Assembly: GCA_031293105.1 (NCBI GenBank)
Contig: JAUMSA010000145.1
Location: 1 to 9,351 of the forward strand
Direction of reading: 5' to 3'
DNA from: Butyricicoccus sp.
GTDB taxonomy: Bacteria; Bacillota; Clostridia; Oscillospirales; Butyricicoccaceae
DNA length: 9,351 bases
The notes under the pieces were generated by a model that had not been told where the DNA came from, searched no databases, and saw only the letters and a program-made list of their open reading frames with translations. This document shows, piece by piece, positions 6,140-9,351 of this stretch. The position numbers and the translations under genes are program-made. Position 1 is the stretch's first letter; each line of letters opens with the position of its first letter.

Positions 6140-6916
6140 TTACTTCTTGCCGTACAGGCCTGCCAGATACATGCACATCATGATGTGCACGGCGCTCGAC
6201 AGGCGGTTGAGTTCTTCGATGATGTCCGCGCGGGTGCATTTTTTGCCGTCACGGAATGCCTGATTGGCGGCCACCTCGGTCTCCCGCACCTGGGTGCGCA
6301 GCTGGTTGAGCAGCGCATAGGTCTTGCCCATGGTATAGTCGGGCAGCATCATTTGATTGATGTGGAAGAACCGCATGGGGTCGTGCGACCGCTCGCGCAG
6401 TTCGGCGTGTGTCAGGCCGATGATGATTTCGTTCTTGAATTCCTCATCCAGCACATCGCAGCGCATCATTTCGCGCAGCACGGTCAGGATATCGCCCAGA
6501 TCGTCGATGATCTTTTCGTTGCCGCTGCCCGCGGCCAGTTCGGCCTGGATGAGCACGATCTGCGCCTGCAAACTGTCCAGCTTGCCGCGGAACAGGATGC
6601 GCGGATGGCTCTTGGGCACGAGCACATTGCCGTAGAGATGGGTCATGTGCTCGGGCTTTTCCAGATAGAAGGCACCGGTTTCGTAATCGACGAATTTGGG
6701 CTGCGGCGCTTGGGGCGCCGCCGGGTCCGCCGCGGGCGTTGGGGGCGCCTCAGCCGCAGGTACGGCGGGCGGCGGACCTTGGGCGATCTTGATCTTGCGC
6801 TGCTGCAAATATTCCCGGGCGGCCGTCGAGAGAATCTTTCCCTCGGGGATATAGTAGGTTTCCGGCTCGGCGCCGCGCAGTTCGTTGCGCAAAACCGCTT
6901 CTGTAATGACCTTCAA
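6140..6916 (-). CDS. eutT: Corrinoid adenosyltransferase EutT (variant without Cys-rich metal motif)
   Basis: Transfers adenosyl from ATP to Co(I) cobalamin to make AdoCbl for the lyase. The 258-residue protein matches EutT along its length: N-terminal ITEAVLRNELR and YYIPEGKILSTAAREYLQQR, then a Pro/Ala linker (about 47-74), then KPEHMTHLYGNVLVPKSHPRI, and the helical core with LLNQLRTQVRETE and ADIIEELNRLSSAV. These align with E. coli EutT segments such as the KPDTLTHL block and the LLNLLRTKVRETE helix. The HX11CCX2C motif of enteric EutT is missing: only three scattered cysteines (153, 227, 248) exist. The start is a choice. TTG at 6914-6916 has AGGGGGTGA 5 bases upstream and gives MKVITEAVLR, matching the enteric N-terminus. 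GTG at 6923-6925 is in frame but overlaps that same site. Its presence implies a B12-dependent enzyme encoded elsewhere in the locus. Confidence 0.88.
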   Translation of the reverse strand: MKVITEAVLRNELRGAEPETYYIPEGKILSTAAREYLQQRKIKIAQGPPPAVPAAEAPPTPAADPAAPQAPQPKFVDYETGAFYLEKPEHMTHLYGNVLVPKSHPRILFRGKLDSLQAQIVLIQAELAAGSGNEKIIDDLGDILTVLREMMRCDVLDEEFKNEIIIGLTHAELRERSHDPMRFFHINQMMLPDYTMGKTYALLNQLRTQVRETEVAANQAFRDGKKCTRADIIEELNRLSSAVHIMMCMYLAGLYGKK

Positions 6917-6921
6917 ACAAT

Positions 6922-6930
6922 TCACCCCCT
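6922..6930 (-). promoter_or_regulatory. Ribosome binding site deciding the TTG start of eutT
   Basis: The minus strand reads AGGGGGTGA, a near match to the anti-SD complement. Its 3' end is 5 bases from TTG at 6914-6916. The alternative GTG at 6923-6925 lies inside this same site and so cannot use it. Confidence 0.6.
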
Positions 6931-6954
6931 GTTCAGGTCGCTAGGCCGGGTGGA

Positions 6955-7239
<285 letters not shown>

Positions 7240-7250
7240 ATTGGTTGCTC

Positions 7251-7262
7251 CTTTCGCGAAAG
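7251..7262. repeat. 12-bp perfect palindrome between the two shell genes
   Basis: CTTTCGCGAAAG reads the same on both strands. It overlaps the 5' part of the AAAGGAG ribosome binding site of shell copy 2. In RNA it could fold into a weak 4-bp stem with a CGCG loop. No U-run follows, so it is not a terminator. It may be chance. Confidence 0.4.
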
Positions 7263-7269
7263 CCCGGAC

Positions 7270-7551
7270 TTAGCCGAGCGAGGGCAGGATAAATTCCACT
7301 TCTTCGTGCGGACGCGGGATGACGTGAACCGAAATCAGTTCGCCGACCCGTTCGGCCGCTGCCGCGCCTGCATCGGTGGCGGCCTTGACCGCGCCGACGT
7401 CGCCGCGTACCATGACGGTGACCAAGCCGCCGCCGACATGAACCTTGCCGATCAAGGTGACATTGGCCGCCTTAACCATGGCGTCCGCCGCCTCGACCGA
7501 AGCGACCAGACCCTTGGTCTCGATCATACCTAAAGCCTGCATTGCTGCCAT
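7270..7551 (-). CDS. eutM: BMC hexameric shell protein, EutM/PduA type, copy 1
   Basis: A 93-residue single-domain BMC-H shell protein that forms hexamers tiling the facets of the microcompartment. It starts MAAMQALGMIETKG and carries the signatures EAADAMVKAANVTL, VRGDVGAVKAATDAG and VHVIPRPH, all canonical for PduA/EutM. The central pore loop reads VGGG (about residues 38-41), where Salmonella PduA has IGSG, so the pore-lining serine is replaced by glycine. I chose ATG at 7549-7551 because AGGAGG sits 8 bases upstream; the frame stays open further upstream but with no better site. The next gene encodes a protein that differs by about four substitutions and one inserted residue. No C-terminal extension is present. 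Which of the two copies is the functional EutM, and whether they mix in one hexamer, cannot be told from sequence. Confidence 0.95.
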   Translation of the reverse strand: MAAMQALGMIETKGLVASVEAADAMVKAANVTLIGKVHVGGGLVTVMVRGDVGAVKAATDAGAAAAERVGELISVHVIPRPHEEVEFILPSLG

Positions 7552-7559
7552 CTTGTATT

Positions 7560-7565
7560 CCTCCT
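7560..7565 (-). promoter_or_regulatory. Ribosome binding site deciding the start of shell gene copy 1
   Basis: AGGAGG on the minus strand, 8 bases from ATG at 7549-7551. The frame is open for eight more codons upstream, but those codons would contain this site. Confidence 0.85.
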
Positions 7566-7578
7566 TAAAAATCACAGG

Positions 7579-9066
7579 TTATTGGACGGTTTGCAGCCGC
7601 TCGATGATGCGCGCCACGATGGCATCCACCACCTTGGGGTCCATCATGGTTTCGGGCGCCGTCTGGCAGATGCCATCCGAGCAATCGGGCATCTCGCGGC
7701 GGATGTCCTCGAGTTCCCGCAGCCCATACGCCACATACCGGCGGTCGAGCAGATTCATCGGGCCAACATTTTCGCTGGTCGCGCTGCCGCCGACCGCGCC
7801 GCAGCCGAGCGTCAGCGAAGGCATCAGGCCGGTCGAGCCGCCGATGCCGCCGAGGGCCGACGGGGTGTTGACCATAAAGCGGGAAGCCGGGATGCGCTTG
7901 GCGAAATAATCGACGATGCTGTCGTCCTTGGTGTGCATCGAGAAGGTGTGGCCCTTGCCCTCATACCGCAGGATGGTGCAGCAGATATCGCAGACATCCT
8001 TGTAATCGGTGCCGGTGTAGAAGGCCAGGATGGGGCCGAGTTTCTCGTTGGAATAGGGGTGGCCACGGCCTACGCCGTCCTCGTCGGCGACTAGGACACG
8101 GGCGCTTTGGGGTACATCCAGACCAGCCAGTTTGGCGATGGTCTGCACGCTGCGGCCCACGATTTCCGGGTTCATGGTGCCGTTGGCGCGTAGGATGAAT
8201 TTGCCCAGCTTGGCGCGTTCTTCCGGATTGAGGAAATACGCGCCCTGTTTTTCCATCTCGGCCTGGATGGCCGGCCGCATATCGGCATCGCAGATGACCG
8301 ATTGCTCGGATGCGCAGATGGTGCCGTTGTCAAAGGTCTTGGAATCGATAATGCGCTTGACGGCCAGCGGGATATCAGCCGTGCGCTCAATGTAAGCCGG
8401 ACCGTTACCCGGGCCCACGCCGATGGCCGGGGTGCCGGACGAATAGGCGGCGCGTACCATCGCGCTGCCACCGGTGGCCAGGATCATGGCCGTATCCGGA
8501 TGTTTCATGAGGTTGTCGGTCGCCTGCATGGTTGGAATGGTGATGCAGGAAACCAGGTTTTCGTTGCCGCCCGCCTCAGCGATGGCCTGCCGGATGACCT
8601 TGACGGTCTCCCGGATGCAGCGCAGCGCACTCGGGTGCGGGGAAAAGACAATCGCGTTGCCGGCCTTGATGGCAATCTCGGCCTTGAACAAAGCGGTCGA
8701 AGTCGGGTTGGTCGAGGGGATCAGACCCGCGATAACACCCACCGGCACGGCGATGATGCGCAGTTTTTTCTCCTCATCGCGGCCCAGTTCGCCGATGGTT
8801 TTCATATCCTTGATGTATTCATAGACGCCCCGGCTGGCAAAGACGTTTTTCACGACCTTATCTTCCACAATGCCAAAGCCGGTGTCCTCGTGCGCCATCT
8901 CTGCCAGACGGCGCGCATTGCGCACGCCCGCGTCGGCAATCGAGCGGACAATGCGGTCAACTTCCTCCTGCGATTTTTCCGCCAGTTCCTGCTGGGCTTT
9001 CTTGGCTGCGCCCACCAGCTCGCGGACTTCCTGCATGGAGAGAAGGTCCTTATCATAAAGCTGCAT
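7579..9066 (-). CDS. eutE: Acetaldehyde dehydrogenase (CoA-acylating), EutE role
   Basis: Converts acetaldehyde + NAD+ + CoA to acetyl-CoA + NADH inside the microcompartment. The 495-residue protein is a full-length aldehyde dehydrogenase of the AdhE/EutE acylating clade. Visible marks are IPSTNPTSTA (116-125), SPHPSA (142-147), GVGPGNGPAY (216-225), and the active-site segment FDNGTICASEQ with catalytic Cys251. The wording around these motifs is closer to the AdhE N-terminal half and clostridial BMC dehydrogenases than to E. coli EutE. There is no separate N-terminal targeting extension. Instead the protein ends after a short linker in an amphipathic helix (DPKVVDAIVARIIERL, 476-491) that looks like a C-terminal encapsulation peptide. 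ATG start at 9064-9066 has AGGAGG at 9075-9080, inside the upstream gene. Two shell genes follow directly. The family call is firm; acetaldehyde as substrate rests on the eut context. Confidence 0.93.
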   Translation of the reverse strand: MQLYDKDLLSMQEVRELVGAAKKAQQELAEKSQEEVDRIVRSIADAGVRNARRLAEMAHEDTGFGIVEDKVVKNVFASRGVYEYIKDMKTIGELGRDEEKKLRIIAVPVGVIAGLIPSTNPTSTALFKAEIAIKAGNAIVFSPHPSALRCIRETVKVIRQAIAEAGGNENLVSCITIPTMQATDNLMKHPDTAMILATGGSAMVRAAYSSGTPAIGVGPGNGPAYIERTADIPLAVKRIIDSKTFDNGTICASEQSVICDADMRPAIQAEMEKQGAYFLNPEERAKLGKFILRANGTMNPEIVGRSVQTIAKLAGLDVPQSARVLVADEDGVGRGHPYSNEKLGPILAFYTGTDYKDVCDICCTILRYEGKGHTFSMHTKDDSIVDYFAKRIPASRFMVNTPSALGGIGGSTGLMPSLTLGCGAVGGSATSENVGPMNLLDRRYVAYGLRELEDIRREMPDCSDGICQTAPETMMDPKVVDAIVARIIERLQTVQ

Positions 9067-9069
9067 AAA

Positions 9070-9351
9070 CTATTCCTCCTGTGCCTGCTCGATCCGTGCG
9101 ATCAGTTCTTCTTTCTTGGCAAAGCGGATGTCGCGGCGCGATAGGCCGGTGTTGAGTCCCCGGGCTACCGAACGGAGCTGCGCCACGGTCATTTTGTGCA
9201 AGTCTTCGACCGGGGCAGGCGCTTCGGGTGCCGGTTTTTCCGCCACCGGGGCGGGTTCCTCGGCTGCTGGGGCCGGTTCGGCCTCCTCAGGCGGCGCGGA
9301 AGGTTCTTCGGGTGCCGGGGGAGGTTCCGGGGGGTTCGGCGGCGCCGGGGG
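9070..9351 (-). CDS. C-terminal part of a probable BMC shell protein with Pro-rich linker and Rho-N/SAP-like tail (5' end outside window)
   Basis: Only the last 93 codons are in the window, ending in TAG at 9070-9072. The frame stays open to the right edge, so the start lies beyond 9351. The first half is a low-complexity Pro/Ala/Glu linker with repeats of the type PAPEEP. The last about 45 residues (from HKMTVAQLRSVARGL to the end) resemble the small helical Rho-N / SAP / HeH fold: the pattern MTVAQLRSVAR, then a spacer, then KKEELIARI is typical. Such folds often bind nucleic acid. The linker-plus-tail layout and the position just before eutE and the shell genes suggest a BMC-domain protein comparable to enterobacterial EutK, which carries a C-terminal helix-turn-helix domain. 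The BMC domain itself is not visible, so that identity is inference. It ends 3 bases before the next start and contains that gene's ribosome binding site. Confidence 0.6.
   Translation of the reverse strand, partial: PPAPPNPPEPPPAPEEPSAPPEEAEPAPAAEEPAPVAEKPAPEAPAPVEDLHKMTVAQLRSVARGLNTGLSRRDIRFAKKEELIARIEQAQEE

Noticed and set aside
6926..6954. Possible regulatory hairpin before eutT
   Set aside because: Short CCTG/CAGG arms leave only a two-base loop and no stable stem; not similar to the dual-hairpin antiterminators recognised by EutV.
9240..9351. Repeat-like, GC-rich tract at the right edge suggesting a DNA repeat or CRISPR-like array
   Set aside because: The pattern is codon-level: it encodes a Pro/Ala/Glu linker in an open frame, without equal-length units and spacers.

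Overview
The window is a single run of thirteen genes, all transcribed from the minus strand (right to left), belonging to a bacterial microcompartment (BMC) locus of the ethanolamine-utilisation (eut) type. The first gene, at the right edge, is cut by the window. Genes are separated by 2 to about 40 bases. Nearly every start has a strong Shine-Dalgarno (SD) sequence (AGGAGG-like), often inside the 3' end of the gene before it. This spacing, the GC-rich codon use and the gene set (eutT, PduL-type phosphotransacylase, eutJ, eutN, eutH, eutQ, plus pduS/pduT-like genes) point to a GC-rich Firmicute, probably a gut clostridium of the Oscillospiraceae sort. The genus is inference only.

Layout in transcription order: (1) 9351-9070, C-terminus of a protein with a Pro/Ala/Glu linker and a small Rho-N/SAP-like domain, probably a shell protein; (2) 9066-7579, CoA-acylating acetaldehyde dehydrogenase (EutE role); (3, 4) 7551-7270 and 7239-6955, two nearly identical hexameric BMC shell proteins; (5) 6916-6140, EutT corrinoid adenosyltransferase; (6) 6129-5518, PduL-type phosphotransacylase; (7) 5491-4670, EutJ Hsp70-like protein; (8) 4637-3906, eut-associated protein of unknown function; (9) 3890-3606, EutN pentameric vertex protein; (10) 3590-2232, PduS-like flavin/Fe-S protein; (11) 2228-1689, PduT-like tandem-BMC shell protein with the pore cysteine; (12) 1652-462, EutH permease; (13) 440-3, short EutQ-type cupin.

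How it fits together (mostly from known families): EutH brings in or facilitates ethanolamine. An AdoCbl-dependent lyase (EutBC, not in the window, expected upstream beyond 9351) makes acetaldehyde and ammonia inside the shell. EutT supplies AdoCbl, the aldehyde dehydrogenase makes acetyl-CoA and NADH, and PduL makes acetyl phosphate and recycles CoA. EutQ may make acetate and ATP. PduS and PduT form a plausible electron path across the shell. The two BMC-H proteins, PduT and EutN form facets, a redox-capable facet tile and vertices. Four proteins carry a terminal amphipathic helix resembling an encapsulation peptide.

The window is not a new system as a whole. It is a recognisable EUT locus with variations: a recent tandem shell-gene duplication, a EutT without the Cys-rich metal motif, a small sequence module shared by two neighbouring proteins, a cysteine-rich linker in the unknown protein, a EutQ reduced to the cupin plus a targeting-like helix, and a nucleic-acid-binding-like tail on the first gene. 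There is no RNA gene, CRISPR array or mobile element that I can see, and no gene-free stretch over 300 bases.
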